A DNA stretch of 64,000 bases, from assembly GCA_946811185.2 (NCBI GenBank), contig OX328097.1:6248242-6312241 (forward strand). Direction: 5' to 3'. Source of the DNA: Hippopus hippopus (lineage: Eukaryota; Mollusca; Bivalvia; Cardiida; Cardiidae). The notes below the pieces were generated by a model. It saw only the letters and a program-made list of their open reading frames with translations. It had not been told where the DNA came from and ran no database searches. Of this stretch, positions 1-12,488 are shown piece by piece. The first letter of the stretch is position 1. The number at the start of each line of letters is the position of its first letter. Made by a program: the position numbers and the translations under genes.

Positions 1-220
1 ACCTTTTTGCTACTGCACAGTTCATAGCTTTGGTGCTGAAAAACGTGACAAGATTATAATACTTAAAACTTTAAAAAGCAACTTTAGCTGCTAACATCGC
101 TGACAGGATGGATCTATCTAGATGCCGATTTAACTCTTTCAGCCCCAAATAAATAAACTCGACTTCTTTCGATGGCTAAAAATATAATCCACTGGAACTT
201 ACAAAGATTTTGATTGTATA

Positions 221-310
221 GGCTTGATTACACAAGCGAACGGTATAGATCAAAGATCAGACTGCACGTTCTGTGCAGTCTGATCTTGATCTATGCCGTT
301 CGCAAAAGGC
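221..310. repeat. M2 hairpin fragment
   Basis: GATCAGACTGCACGTTCTGT and its inverted copy, with no element ends. Similar fragments lie at 1755-1855, 15490-15570, 17275-17340, 21826-21930, 26645-26720, 28328-28407, 34865-34975, 53264-53330 and 62039-62130. Confidence 0.65.
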
Positions 311-827
311 ACCGTTTTCACCTATGGCGCCGAAAGTATTAATGAAATATTATGTCCTAAAAATAAATAACCTTATGATAAAACAGCATTTTTCGTTGAT
401 GCTTTTTCACCGAGTGATTTATCTCGCGGCCTGATTAATATGGTCGTAAATTAATTTTACGTAAAGAACAGTTTATGTTAAGAAGAATTCTGAACTTTCA
501 CATAAATTGGAAAAGAATTTCATACATATAGGATATACTGGTCAGTCTATACAGGTAGGCAGGGTCATCGGATCTAGTTAAGGTAGATTAAATTATTTTT
601 TTTTCTGCTTATTTTTTGTATGGTGTTTTATGTCGTATTAAATAAACGTTATTTTCGTCATAATTATGACAGCGATGTTTTATTCATTTTCCGTTATTAT
701 TTTGCAGAATTTCCATATCAGTTTGAAAAGAATAAGACTGATATGTAATTTAAAGTTATCAGTACCAAGAAGAAGAACCCTCAGTTCTTGGGATGGATTG
801 CTAGTTTCCTACATTGCCTATTTGATA
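311..827. other. No recognised feature
   Basis: AT-rich single-copy-looking DNA; a 69-codon open frame at 666 lacks homology signs and runs into the M2 copy. The stretch 1055-1750 is similar. Confidence 0.4.
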
Positions 828-1054
828 TTAACCCTCAGGCTGCCAAGTGCGACTCAAGTATCTAGTACCTTTTGAGGACAATCTAGATCAAAATCAGATT
901 GCAAAGAACGTGCAGTCTGATCTTGGATCTACGCCGTCCGATAAGGAGATATCCGAAAGTTTCCATCCAAAATACCTTTGAAATAGCTGAGAATTTTGAA
1001 GCTTACTGTCGGCTTAAAAGTTTCACTTCACTTATTAAGCAGGATAAGGGTTAA
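828..1054 (-). mobile_element. M2 element, full copy
   Basis: TTAACCCTCAGGCTGC at the left, CAGGATAAGGGTTAA at the right, and an inner hairpin of GATCAGATTGCA / TGCAGTCTGATC with an approximately 8-nt loop. 227 bp, no gene. M2 is unrelated to M1 except for its TTAACCCTT-like ends. Confidence 0.75.
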
Positions 1055-2030
1055 TGTTTATCAGCATTCTCATATATCTAACGGCGACAATTCACCAATT
1101 CATTTCTCATGCATATTTAATCTTTGCATAATTTCCACAACAATCCACATGGATTGCTATACCAATTCATAACTGAAAGGGAACTGTATGGGCAAACAAT
1201 CTTTGATCTGACTGAGGTTGATTTTCCTCTTCTTTTTTTTTAAAATTGTTTTTTACATTTTTTGAGGGAAAAGGCGGCAAATCAAATCAAGCGGTAAACT
1301 ATTTTAAAGATGTAATATTACAGCTATCGATAGCATGGTGCCTTGACACACTAATGGCGACTTGTATTTTCTATCATCTTCGTACGAACAGAAAATTTCA
1401 ACTGACCTTTTCTTCTTCTGTTGCTATGTTACATAACATACCCAATTTCGAACGACTGGCTGAATTTCATAGGGTTTTAGAATAATAGACATTCGAAATT
1501 TTCGGCCAAGGCTCTTGATTCTTGACCCGAACACGACAAAATTCAATCTACTTGGCCATACTGAAAGCCCCTGCAGAACTCATGTATTAAATGCGGCTCA
1601 AATGACGGGAGTTGTCTTTGAAAGGATAGGACTGAAAAATGTGAAAAGGGGGAAAGCTGGCGATAAAAGGATGTTTTCCTGAGGGTCTTTAAAACACGGG
1701 ATTGTTTCGAAGAGGGTTTCTAAACCTTTCAACGACATAGGGGAAAACAATGACTTTTGGGGGCGGCATAGATCAAAATCAGTCTGCACAGAACATGCTG
1801 TCTGATCATGGATCTATACAGACCGCTTTTTAGATCTACAGTCAGTCCTATTAAAGAAAATCCAAGTTTCATTGAATATGTTTTATCAGCCAGCGAAAGA
1901 GGCCGAATCCATCATTTATGGCATCGAAAAAGTTAAATTCAAGTAAGATCTAATTCCTCTCGATCTACACTGTACGCGCGGTTTTCAAAGTCAGCTTAAA
2001 ATATAATCTGATTGAATTCGTGAACAGAAA

Positions 2031-5000
2031 ATGACGGTAACAATTGATGTAAGCAATCACGATGCATTAGTAGACGAAGTGGTGAGAATCGTTATTCGAG
2101 GGTTGGACCGGAAACAAGCAATTACCGTGCATGCGCAGACAGAAGAGAGGAACTTACGTTTTGGCTCCTGTGGCTGTTTTGTTGCAGACGAAAATGGAAC
2201 GGTCGATATCAGTAAACAAAAATCCAAGAGTGGAACATATACTGGTAAACTCTTGACTTTATCTATGTTTGCATACACTTTTAGAAAATTTTGACGTGAT
2301 CGTTGCATTTGTTCACTATTTTAATTACTGTGTAGATTGAGAGAGCGAGAGAGAGGCTTGGTTAAAGGTTGATAATTGGGGTTTTAACACTGACCGTTTA
2401 AAGATTAGCGAAGAGAGCTTGTGCTTCAAACTTCAGAAATAGACACTTCAAAGGCAAACCTGACGTTACTCGTTGAGCTAGCAGTTTCTAGATACAGTAG
2501 TTAAGTAACTATTGCTAGTATCTTCGAGGCTTTTTTTTTTTGACAAGCCATTAAAAGGTGCATGATGCAAAAGAGAGAAATATATATATTTGTAAAATAT
2601 TTCTTTTTTAAATGATGCTAGATCTACTATTCCATTATCGAAGATAAATTTTAGACCTGTCCAGATTGAAATTACTGTAAAATTTTGCATACAATAGTTC
2701 AAATAGGCCTATGGCTCAAAAGATGCTCTTAAAAGGGTAGAAAACATTATAGAAAAAGGAGAAAATGGTGGTTGCCAGCTCCTTTTTTATAATGCTTTCA
2801 AAAGCCTTCTTCCTTATGGTTGATGAAACTCAGGGATGGTTTGGTAAAGCTTAAACAGTACCGGTGAGCTAAAGGACACTTGAGTGACAAACTGCCTTTC
2901 AAAATAGACCTGGTGGGCATATTCATGCATACAATGTATTGGTGCTGTAATGACATCAAATTATTGCTGTATCTAACACACAGGTGTCTCTCCAATGGGG
3001 TTGTTTTGGAGTATGAGAGCTGCCCCACAAGAGCGCTATGGAACGAGGCTTATGAAATGTGATGCAACAACTCCTATACACATACAACTGAAAGTGTATG
3101 ATGGACATTTTTCCTTTATTGAATTGCATATGAACAATATTAAAGAACTAGCAACCATACAGTTTAGAAGATGGTATATGGCAAAAAATGTTCGAAAAAT
3201 TAAAGTGCACAGTGGTCGAATACGAGGCTATCTCTTCCTCCCAAAAGGTTATTTTCTTTGACTTATTATTACACAGGAAAGACAAGAATTATGCTATCTT
3301 TTGATTGAAAGATAGAGTATAAACATCAGCGTTCATGTAGTATCAAAAGTTTGCCACAAATATGGGCTGGTTGAAAAACGAGTTTAAAAGTATCAAACAC
3401 AGAATTTGAAATACAATTTAGATTTAAACAGAATTGGGGAATCTTTAATAATAATCTTATCTGTAATACATTTAATAGAATGTTTAATACATTAAACAAC
3501 AATGACAACGACAACATAATTATATGAAAATCGCATTGATCATTTTTTGATTTCAGCAAAAAATATATTTCTTGAAAAATATGATATCATCACTGCAAAA
3601 GTGGTATCATCACCAGTGGTAATATCTTTACTAGATGGCAAAACTCTAGTTTTGCGTAAATTGAAGGCCTTAGCAGGCATCAAATGAAATGTATGTCAAG
3701 TGCTTTTCTTTTCCACACTGTTTTCAAAGTCTCTTTCCAAACAGCCATGAAGCCTGGGATTGTGTGGTAAAGGGTCAATTGTAGCATCAATAATGTTGAA
3801 TTTTAATATGGAAAAATCCCTGCTTTTCATGGGTTTGTTTAAAATGAAATACTGTTTAACTATAGTTCTTTGGAAAAAACTTTCTCAAACATTTAATTAA
3901 AGGACTTTTGGTGTAATATTTCTCCTTTTAACTTGCTGCCATACACGACATCTTGAGACATATATATTTCTTCCACGTGTAATTATATGGCTTTTAGGTT
4001 GAGTATCTGAAGAAAAAAAGTTTACTATTTTAAAGTAAAACATTGTTTAAAAGGAGGTAGATTTAATTGCTTTTTAACTCTTTGCCAAATCACAGAATTT
4101 TAGATTTGCCCAAAATGAAAGCAATTGCAGATGACAAATTTAATGTGATTCAGATTAAAAAAAAATAATGTGATTCAGGTGATGAAATTCGTTTTTGAAA
4201 AGGTGGAAAACATTGTAGGAAAAGGAGAAAATGCTGGTTACAACCATTTTGTCCTCTTCAATGTTTTCAAGAGCCTTTTTCTTCAAGGATTTTTTTTTAA
4301 AGTTGGAAACATTGTTGGAAAAGGAGAAAATGCTGGTTACCAGCATTTTCTCCTTGTCCAACAATGTTTTCCATGGCCTTTTCCTCAAGGTCTGTTAAAT
4401 ACAGAATTATTTGGTGAAGGGCTAACGAAATTTCAAATTGAGTGTAAAAATGGACATTTTCAAAGTAATGGATAATATTATCCTTTCTGTCTAGGTTCTG
4501 GTCCCTTTCTTGGTGTGATAGACATGTTTGGTTTGGTGGGGACTGTTGTAGAGTTTAGAGCAGCACTGCTTGCTTCCAGGGGCTTTGCTGTTCTGGCATT
4601 ACCCTATCTTTTCTATGAGGACTTGCCTCAAATTCTTCGTGACCTAGAACTAGAATATTTTTTGGTATGTATTCACTCTGATGACACATTTTAATTTATT
4701 GAATTACCAGGATGAGAGTGGTTGCATATTTGGCACATACATCATGCAATAATCTAGACTGAAAAAGGAATAACTGCTTATTGGTCATAGATTAATCATT
4801 GTTTGCCAATGAGAAATCACTGCTTTTCTGTAACAAAGAAAATAATTAAACTATGTGAGAACAGTTGGGAATCTTAGGAAATACAATGTATACTGAAAAA
4901 ATAATGAAACATGTTTGTTAGGAAGATTTAGTTTAGCTACATACCATAGTTACAAACTATACAGAGTATTAAGAAAAAATAAAAGTGGCTCAAAGCTCAT

Positions 5001-8000
5001 AGATTAGAAGAAAAAAAACACCTTGTTTTGGATATTGAAAACATTGTGCCACAATGTTGCATCAAGGGTACAGCACATGTACTTGTTAGATGATAGGTTA
5101 AAAATTATTTTAGTACAATTTTGTCTCATTTCTTTTAATACATACATTTATATGCTGACTTTTTTTCTTTTTTTTTTAATTGGATGTTAAAGAACATTGA
5201 TGGGTCATTGCATATAAGTAATCATACGGATAATTATTAACCAGTCACAATGACTGAAATATTATGACTTCATGATATCAATATGACAGAGAAGGTATGA
5301 CACCTTTCATACAGTAGGATAGGTCAACATGATTGATTGTTTGTTTATTGCAAGACTTTTTATTCTAGGAAGCCATAGATTGGTTGTCAAGCAGACGAGA
5401 AGTTGTATCTGGTCATATTGGCCTGTTGGGAGTTTCAAAAGGAGGAGAAATAGCACTGCATGCTGGATACTATAGTTCAAAGGTTAGTTAAACAAACTTT
5501 ATTTTATTTTAAGTAAAATTTATATATATATACATCACTAGTGAAAACAAGTTTTACAAAAGCTCATATCAAACATTCTCATTGATAAGATCTTAAATAC
5601 CTTACCAGTATAAATTTTGTGTCATGATGTAAATAGTTCTCTCGGTTGACTGTGCTCATCAATGGCTTCAAAGTGACATGAGGTCAGACCACAAGTTCTG
5701 TCACTTAGAATAGATCAATTCTCTACAATACAATTGATAGTATTTAACAATGGCAAGTGCTCTATACAATAGACTTCTGAAAATGATTGTATTATCAACA
5801 AAAAAAGGGGAGAAGTGCAAAATACTTGGATTATGAGAGGAAAAAATAAAGAAATTAAGCATTAGTTTTATGACATTCTCTCTTAGTATTCAAAGAAATG
5901 ATTAATTTCATATCATTTCTGTAGGGGTGTAATAAATGATGAAAGATGATTGTCTTTACAATGAAATTTAATTTTCTTTCTGTTCTTGCTATGTTTTGTT
6001 TTCCTGTAGGTGAAGGCAGTTGTGTCCATCAATGGAGCTCCATTTTTCCTAGGCGAACCCATGCTATACAAAGGGAGATATATTGGTCACTCAGTGTAAT
6101 AAACCTTATACAGTTAATCTAAACTTTGACCCATAACTGCTGAATAGACAACCTGAATATTTATCTGTGAGATGAATCCAAGTTTGGTGTCATTAGGCTG
6201 TTATGGCCAAACAATATCAACATCTTGGACATCTTGCAGATTTAAGATAAGACTGTTTCACAAATTGTCAGCAAAAACACTGAAAATGATATTTTATTAA
6301 GTCATTGATTAACTATTAAAAGACAACAAAATTTTAGACTTTTCCAAATCGGAAATTGTTTGCAGACAACAAATTAAATATTGCTCAAGTAGCAAGATTT
6401 GTATTTGAAAGGGTAGAAAAAATTGTGGGAAAAGAAGAAAATGCTGGTTAACAGCATTTTCTCCTTTCCAAACAATCTTTTCAAAAGCCTTCCTCAGGGT
6501 CGTTAAAAAACAGGATTGCTTGGTAAAGGCTTAAGTGAATGTGAAGAAACATTTTAGTGAGTATAGTAGATTTATCTTAACTCTTTACCAGACAAAAAAA
6601 TTTTAGACCTGACCAAACTGAAAGTATTTGCAGACCAACAAAATAAATGTGACTCAAAAACAAAAATTTGTTTTTGATAGGGTTACCAGCATTTTCTCTG
6701 TTTCCCACAGTGTTTTCAAAAGCTTTCCTTCTCAGGACCGTTAAAACTCTAGATTGTGTTGTAAAGGGTTAACCCACTTGTAAATGCACATTATAGGGCA
6801 GATACCTCAGCTGCAGTCTACACAGATGAAGGAGCCAGCTACAGAAATGCACCAATATGTGAAAAAGAAAACTATCTCAAGGTTTGTAACTTCACTTCTC
6901 ACAGATAGATCTCTTTGGCTTGCTAAGGATAATTCTCAGATATTTTAACGCTTTACCGAATAAATCCATGTTTTAGTAACACTATGGTTGAAGAATCATG
7001 AAAATATTGCGAGTAAAGGAGAATATTCTGGTTACCAACATTTTAGTATTGCTAAAATAACGAGTTATAGCCCTGGCATTGTCATCTACATAAAAGCAGA
7101 CCTCATACAACAGGGGCAAGTAACTATTTTTGAAACAGTTATGCCCCTTTTTCAACCTTGAATTTTCACTCAAAAACAAGCTCTTTCAGCCAAGTGTTTG
7201 CACCCGCATGCAGTCCTCTTGTTTCCCTTTCCTACAATATTTTTAAAGCCTTCTTTTTTGGTTTTAAAGACTCTGGATTGTATGGTATAGGATAAATTGT
7301 CTATATAAAATTTTCAGATATGGGAAAAAGATGTGAAAGTTCTCCTGGTAGCTGGTGGAGATGACCAGTGCTTGGACCCAGATTATCTAAAGAGTCTGCA
7401 TGGCTGCTACCCAGCCAGCAAGAGACATAATTGCAAACTGTTGTATTACCCTGGCGCAGGTCACCTAATAGAGCCACCGTATGCCCCACATTTTAGATCA
7501 ACAATTAAGTATGCAAGGGGCCATCCCACTCAGGACTGGCAAGGTAATGATTAACTCCTTACCAAACAACAATAATTCAGACTTGTCAAAATTGAAAGCC
7601 TTTGCATACGACAACTTAAAAGCAGTTCAATTGATGGGATTTGTTTCTGAAAGGTTAGAAAACATTGTGGGAAAAGAAGAAAATACTGGTTACCAGCATT
7701 TCTCTTTACCCACGATGTTTTTGAAAGCCTTTTCAAGGGAGGCAAAATTACAGGACCGAAAATTATCATCTGTTTCTAATTTGCAACTATGGATTGGTTC
7801 TAGACCTAGACTGTCTAACCAATGAGGAGATTTGTAACATATTAATCCTTTACCACACAATTAACAGTGTTAATGACTCAGATCCAGGCTTTTGAAAACA
7901 TTGTGGGAAAAGCAAGTGCTGTTTATCAGCATTACCTGGAAAAACTATTATGCTAACCCAGCTGCCAAAGTTGGACTTGGTGTCCACATTTAGATTTTTT

Positions 8001-8340
8001 TTCTAAGAGTTCACATTTTCCAAACCATATGATGGATTTGGTTCATAGTTGATATGATGATAGATATAGGTCCAAAGTTTCTCTCAGCAATACCCCTGCC
8101 AACCCCCATGATCTTAAGGTCAAGGTTGTAGACTTTGATATTTTACATCAAAGTATAATGTTGTAAAGAGTTCACTACACATTTATATACATTTCAGTTT
8201 CAGCTTGGCTATTGGTTCTATGGGGAGGATCTGGTAAGGACCACGCTTTTGCTCAGGAAGACTCTTGGAAAAATATTCTGGAACACTTCAGAACACATCT
8301 AACCCCACATACAGCGGATCATTTGAACTGCAAGCTATAA
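2031..8340 (+). CDS. Acyl-CoA thioesterase / BAAT-family enzyme, 8 exons, 428 aa
   Basis: Exons 2031-2244, 2984-3247, 4495-4664, 5369-5482, 6010-6085, 6802-6881, 7318-7543 and 8198-8340 join to 1287 nt, a continuous frame of 428 codons plus stop. Family knowledge: these enzymes hydrolyse acyl-CoAs or conjugate the acyl group to an amino acid. Seen: an N-terminal domain with PMGLFWSM (exon 2), [11 protein letters not shown] and [19 protein letters not shown] (exon 3), then the alpha/beta-hydrolase nucleophile elbow GVSKGGE with Ser239, a GGDD acid site (Asp321), [11 protein letters not shown] with His355, and [14 protein letters not shown] near the end. A Ser nucleophile favours thioesterase over the Cys-using BAAT. 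The last three residues, CKL, are a PTS1-type signal, so a peroxisomal location is likely. The Ser-Asp spacing is about 12 residues shorter than in mammalian ACOTs; the exon 5/6 joint (donor GTCACT) is the least certain and a small exon could be missed. An upstream 5' UTR exon is possible. Confidence 0.93.
2625..2855 (-). mobile_element. M1 copy, decayed, in thioesterase intron 1
   Basis: The hairpin has a changed centre (GGTGGTTGCCAGCTCC) and only the inner arms pair. Confidence 0.55.
3620..3780 (-). mobile_element. M1 remnant in thioesterase intron 2
   Basis: The right end GGGATTGTGTGGTAAAGGGT is clear; the left hairpin arm is deleted. Confidence 0.5.
4076..4432 (-). mobile_element. M1 copy with duplicated hairpin core, thioesterase intron 2
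   Basis: Two successive cores, at about 4205-4265 and 4305-4370, each opening AACATTGT.GGAAAAGGAGA, between one left end and one right end. Confidence 0.65.
6309..6534 (-). mobile_element. M1 copy, thioesterase intron 5
   Basis: Bounded by TTAA at 6309 and 6531. The hairpin centre is GCTGGTTAACAGC. Confidence 0.75.
6577..6772 (-). mobile_element. M1 copy with left hairpin arm deleted
   Basis: TTAA at both ends. The sequence jumps from GATAGG straight to GTTACCAGCATTTTCTC, so the hairpin cannot form. It ends about 28 nt before the exon 6 acceptor. Confidence 0.7.
7551..7760 (-). mobile_element. M1 copy beginning next to the exon 7 splice donor
   Basis: The TTAA starts 7 nt after the donor GT at 7544-7545 of the thioesterase gene. 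The right end is eroded after GAAAGCCTTTTCAAGG. Confidence 0.65.
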
Positions 8341-8394
8341 CTTTATCATGTATCAGAGTCCAGTCTAGCATGTATCGGGGTCTAGTCTCTTCCT

Positions 8395-8580
8395 TTACCA
8401 ATCAATACCTTGTTTTAATGACCTTGTGGAAGGGGACTTTGAAATGTGGGAAAAGGAGAAAATGCTTTTTCTCCTTTTCCCACAATGTTTTCTACCAATC
8501 CGCAGACCATCTTAAGCTTTGAGCTGCATTTGTTGTCTGCAAATACTTTCACTTTGGGCACGTCTAAAATTGCATGGTCT
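8395..8580 (+). mobile_element. M1 copy with shortened hairpin, just after the thioesterase stop codon
   Basis: The hairpin centre reads GAGAAAATGCTTTTTCTCC, lacking the usual CTGGTAACCAG. It may sit in the 3' UTR. Confidence 0.6.
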
Positions 8581-9037
8581 CTGACCTTTCACATGCTTTT
8601 GCGGACAGTTTACGTTCAAGATCAGACTGACTCCATAGAATATGCAAACTGATTTTGGATGTACATGTACACCCATCAAAATTTCTATGTATACACAGGT
8701 CCAAACAACTATGCAGCATTAGAATCATTTCAAACTGCATCATGTAACAACAGTTTGGAAACTACCCAACACTTGTTTATTCATTGTATTTTTCTTTAAC
8801 TTATTTCTATTTTTCTTCATAACAGATATAGCATTAAATTTTATTCTAACATAAATAGTGGTCTTCCTTCGATACTCTAACAGAACTTGGTATTTCAGGA
8901 ACAAAGAAATACTACCTTATGTATATCACTTGTGTCCTGAATTGCTCCTTTTTGTATTGAAATAATCATTTCTGTTACATATTTCTTACTTAAATGTTTG
9001 GCAATAACCCATGATAACTTAATCAAAATGACTTAGT

Positions 9038-9043
9038 AATAAA
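9038..9043 (+). terminator. Candidate poly(A) signal for the thioesterase gene
   Basis: AATAAA lies about 700 nt after the thioesterase stop codon, ahead of the next repeat. The stretch 8580-9037 between them shows no further exon and is probably 3' UTR or flank. Placement is by proximity only. Confidence 0.35.
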
Positions 9044-9204
9044 TTTTCTGCTTAGTCATCTAGACAAACAAGCCAAAAATCTTCTCCAGACGACACAGTT
9101 TCAGACTTGTCTATTTTTTCAATTTAAACATATTCATTTTACATTGATTGAGAAACAAGTTCTTGCAACTTATACTTATTTCTCTCGATTCTGCTTCCTG
9201 GAAA

Positions 9205-9345
9205 CTACACCAGTACTTGCACCGAATGGGTGGGGTAGTGAACAGTCCGGAAAGTTGATACCCGCTGCCAGGAATCGAACTCAGGACCTTACTGTTGGGA
9301 GGCAAACACTCTACTTCACGACCACGGACACCACAGACTTGTCCA
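9205..9345 (-). repeat. tRNA-like fragment
   Basis: CAGGAATCGAACTCAGGACC followed by CACTCTACTTCACGACCACG resembles the reversed T-arm and D-arm of a tRNA head; truncated by M1. Confidence 0.4.
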
Positions 9346-9529
9346 TCTTGTAAGAGCTTGCAGACGACAAACTGTGTGGCCCTAAAGAGAAAGAATTTAT
9401 CTGTGAAAGGGTAGGAAATATTGTGGGAAAAGCAGAAATGCTAGTTACTGGCATTTTCTCCTTTTCCGACAATGTTTTAAAAAGATTTCTCATGTTCATT
9501 AAAACTATGAATGTTTGGTAAAAGTTAAA
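9335..9529 (-). mobile_element. M1 copy, left end missing
   Basis: Starts at the GACTTGTCCA arm rather than TTAA. A tRNA-like fragment (9205-9335) joins directly on its left. Confidence 0.6.
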
Positions 9530-9790
9530 CATAGGACTTTTTACCAATGGCCGCTGATTAAATGATTATAAATTCAACCACTATTGCTATATTTTTCTTG
9601 AACTCTTTGTTGCATCTGAGAGACTTGAAAACATAGTGGCAATACACAGATTGCTATCAACAAGTCAAATGGAAGAAAGTAAGCCACAATGACATAGCCA
9701 CATTATGTACATTTTATTCATTATGCTATGTCACACTACATACATAATTATGTGCAAATTATGATAAAACAACACAAGAGAATTACAGAT

Positions 9791-10019
9791 TTAACTCTTT
9801 ACCACGCCATCCTGTGTTTTAATGACCCTCAGAAAGAAGCCTTTTGAAAACATTATGGGAAAAGGAGAAAATGCTAGTAACCAGCATTTTCTCCTTTTCT
9901 CACAATGTTTACTATGCCATCAAAGACAGAAATCATTGTTTGAGTCACATTTAACTTGTCGTCTGCTAATGCTTTCAATTTGGACAAGTCTACATTTTTC
10001 TTGTTTGGCAAAGAGTTAA
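9791..10019 (+). mobile_element. M1 copy, first of a TTAA-sharing chain
   Basis: Complete copy with TTAA at 9791-9794 and 10016-10019. Confidence 0.8.
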
Positions 10020-10206
10020 CTCTTTACCATACAGCAATTATTGAGACTTACCTAAATGAAAAGCATTTGCAAAGATTATGTCTTTGCTCAGAAATAGGGC
10101 TTTGCCTGTATAAGGGTAGAGACATTTGTGGAAAGAGGAGGAAATGCTGGTTATCAGCATTTTCTCCTTTTACCTTAATGTTTTCACAAGGCCTAATGAT
10201 CATTAA
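10016..10206 (-). mobile_element. M1 copy, second in chain, cut at an internal TTAA
   Basis: Begins in the TTAA that closes the previous copy. It ends at its internal ATTAAA, where the next copy starts. Confidence 0.7.
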
Positions 10207-10427
10207 ACCTTTACCACACAATCCCGAGTTTTAACGACTGAAGAAAATGGCTTTTGGAAACATTGTGGTAAAAGGAGAAAATGTTGGTAACCAGTATTTT
10301 CTCCTTTTTCCACAACGTTTTCTACCCTATCAAAGACAAATCATCACTTAAGCTACATATCTTTTGTCGTCTGCAAATGCTCTCAATTTGGTCAAGTCCA
10401 GAATTTTGTTGTTTGGTAAAGAGTTAA
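10203..10427 (+). mobile_element. M1 copy, third in chain
   Basis: Starts TTAAACCTTTACC and ends GGTAAAGAGTTAA. The hairpin arms carry a few substitutions. Confidence 0.75.
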
Positions 10428-10600
10428 CCTTTTACCACACAATCCAACTTTTAATGACCCCGAGATAAAAGGCATCTGAAAACATGAGAAAAGGAGAAAA
10501 TACTGGTTACCAGCATTTTCTCCTTTCTCACAATGTTTTAAAAAGTCTTCTTCCTTCGGGTTGTTATATCATGCAATTATTTTGGGAAAAGATAACCATA
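10424..10600. mobile_element. M1 foldback variant, fourth in chain
   Basis: Both halves derive from the same end: CCCCGAGATAAAAGGC on the left is mirrored by GTCTTCTTCCTTCGGG on the right. The element is therefore one long palindrome rather than the usual asymmetric copy. Confidence 0.6.
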
Positions 10601-10671
10601 ATAAACGGTCTACATGTTAGAAAGAGCATTAGGATCACCACGGATTTTGAAGATTGTTTGTTTCTTTAAAT

Positions 10672-11110
10672 GGTGTTAACACCAGTTTCAACATTTTTTC
10701 AGTTATATCATTGCTGCCAGTTCACCTATCTGTGCTTCCCTGGAGTTTCTTTTACTAGTATTTCGCACAAAATTCTTTCTAAGCTACTGGCTGCTTTACC
10801 ACATATCCACTGTCAAATTGATTGATAGACCGTATGGCGTTTAATGCCATTTTCAACATTAATTCAGTTATATCATGGTGGCCAGTACACCCATCTGAGC
10901 TTTTATTGGGAGGTCTTTTACCAGTACTTTGCACATAAATCTTCTGAAGCCAGAAGCTGCTTTCCCAAATAATTACTGTTGACACAACGGTGAGTGGTGA
11001 AAGAGGCAATAACTATAATTAATCCTTGAAAAAGAAATTCAGCAAGTTGCGGGTTCAAATCAGCACCCTCTGGTTTCAAGTCCTGTAGGCTACTAAGTGT
11101 GCAACTGAGT
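10672..11110 (-). mobile_element. Two old SINE copies in tandem
   Basis: A partial copy (10672-10800) and a longer one (10815-11110). Both contain TTCAGTTATATCA..GCCAGT and TTTACCAGTA blocks; the second keeps a weak B box (GGGTTCAAATCAG reversed). Confidence 0.6.
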
Positions 11111-11165
11111 TCGGCATTTTTTAAGGTAAACCATTACTATGGAGACATTTCCAGATATTTCACTA

Positions 11166-11394
11166 TTAACCCTTTACCAGATGACAAAATTTTAGCCTGG
11201 TCCAAGTTGAAAGCATTTGCAGATGACCATGTCCAAGTGGCTCAAATGGCGTAATTTTTCTTTGATAGGGAAGCAAACATTGTGGGAAAAGGAGAAAATG
11301 CTGGTTACCAGCATTTTCTCCTCTTACCACAATGTTTTCAAAAGGCTTCTATCCAAATGTCGTTAAAAGTTGTCATTGTGTGGTAAAGGGTTAA
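11166..11394 (-). mobile_element. M1 copy, full length
   Basis: TTAA at 11166 and 11391; GGTTACC centre, with a one-base change in the right arm. Confidence 0.8.
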
Positions 11395-11827
11395 GCACCT
11401 TTACCCTTAACCAACCATCCAGTATTCAAACAACTCAAAAGATTTCAAAGAGACAGTGTAGAAAATATGCCAATGACCCGCATTTTTTCCTTTTCCCACA
11501 CTGTCAACAAAAGGCCTTTTCCTCAAGGTTGTTAAACAGGAGGGCCATGATGGCCCTGTATCGCTCCACTGGCTTTTTAACCCTTTACCACACAAATTGA
11601 AGTGTTCATGACCCTGAAAAAGAGGGCTTTCGAAAACAATGAACACTGTCAGGCAATACAAGCAGGTTAACTTTATTCATTGGCATGAAAGGTAAAGTTC
11701 TTGGAAAAAAAACCTGGATGATAGAAACCTTACTTTGAATTTAATATTCCACTCATGTGAGCATAACTATTAGCATCAAAATGAATCACTCTCCCTGAAA
11801 ATAGAATATTTTCTATCAAAAAACTTA

Positions 11828-12362
11828 AATATCTAGCACCAATCATGTATCACTGCAGTTTGAAAATCAACAGAGGTAAATAGTAACAAACTTTATCCTT
11901 TATAACAAGAGTTATTTCCCTTGTTTAATGTTTAAATTGAAGTGACTATATATGGAAGCCCATGTTAAACTTGTGATCCCTGGAATGGAGCCAATTTTGA
12001 CCCCAGGCCTATGATATGAAGAAACTTGTTAAAGGTCTATTAGATAAAGCTACATGCCAAATTCAGTAGCCCTGGGCCTTGTGGTTTCAGAGAAGAAGAT
12101 TTTTAAAAATGTTAATTTTTTTTCAGTTTTGTTGCCTTGGTAACCAGAGTTTTTGAAGGAATCAAATTCTTTCAAGAAATTCTGAAGAAGACCATGGCAG
12201 GATGATTTCTGTGAAGTTTCATCAAATTTGGATGGGTAGTTTCAGAGAAGAAGATGTTTGAAATAAAAATTAACGCACGCACGGACGGACTCATGGACAC
12301 ACGCACGACGGACACCGGACCATGACATAAGCCCACTGGCCATTGGCCAGTGGAGCTAAAAA
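11828..12362 (+). mobile_element. Shorter relative of the 33007 element
   Basis: Aligns to the first and last parts of 33007-34217 (CAATCATGTATCACTGCAG; AGCCCACTGGCCATTGGCCA) with a single internal unit. A 40-bp 5' end fragment lies at 11536-11576. Confidence 0.62.
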
Positions 12363-12488
12363 CAGGACTGTTTGGTATAAGGTTATTTTTGTATCCTTTT
12401 CAAGACAAATCTTATTAGTCAAGCCAATTTTGATTTTTTGCTAAATGTTTCGAAATGGGAAAGTCTACAATTTCTGTACAGCAAACAG

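Noticed and set aside
1246..1485. 79-codon open frame upstream of the thioesterase
   Set aside because: AT-rich, no domain or splice signals, and not alignable to the N-terminus of the family.
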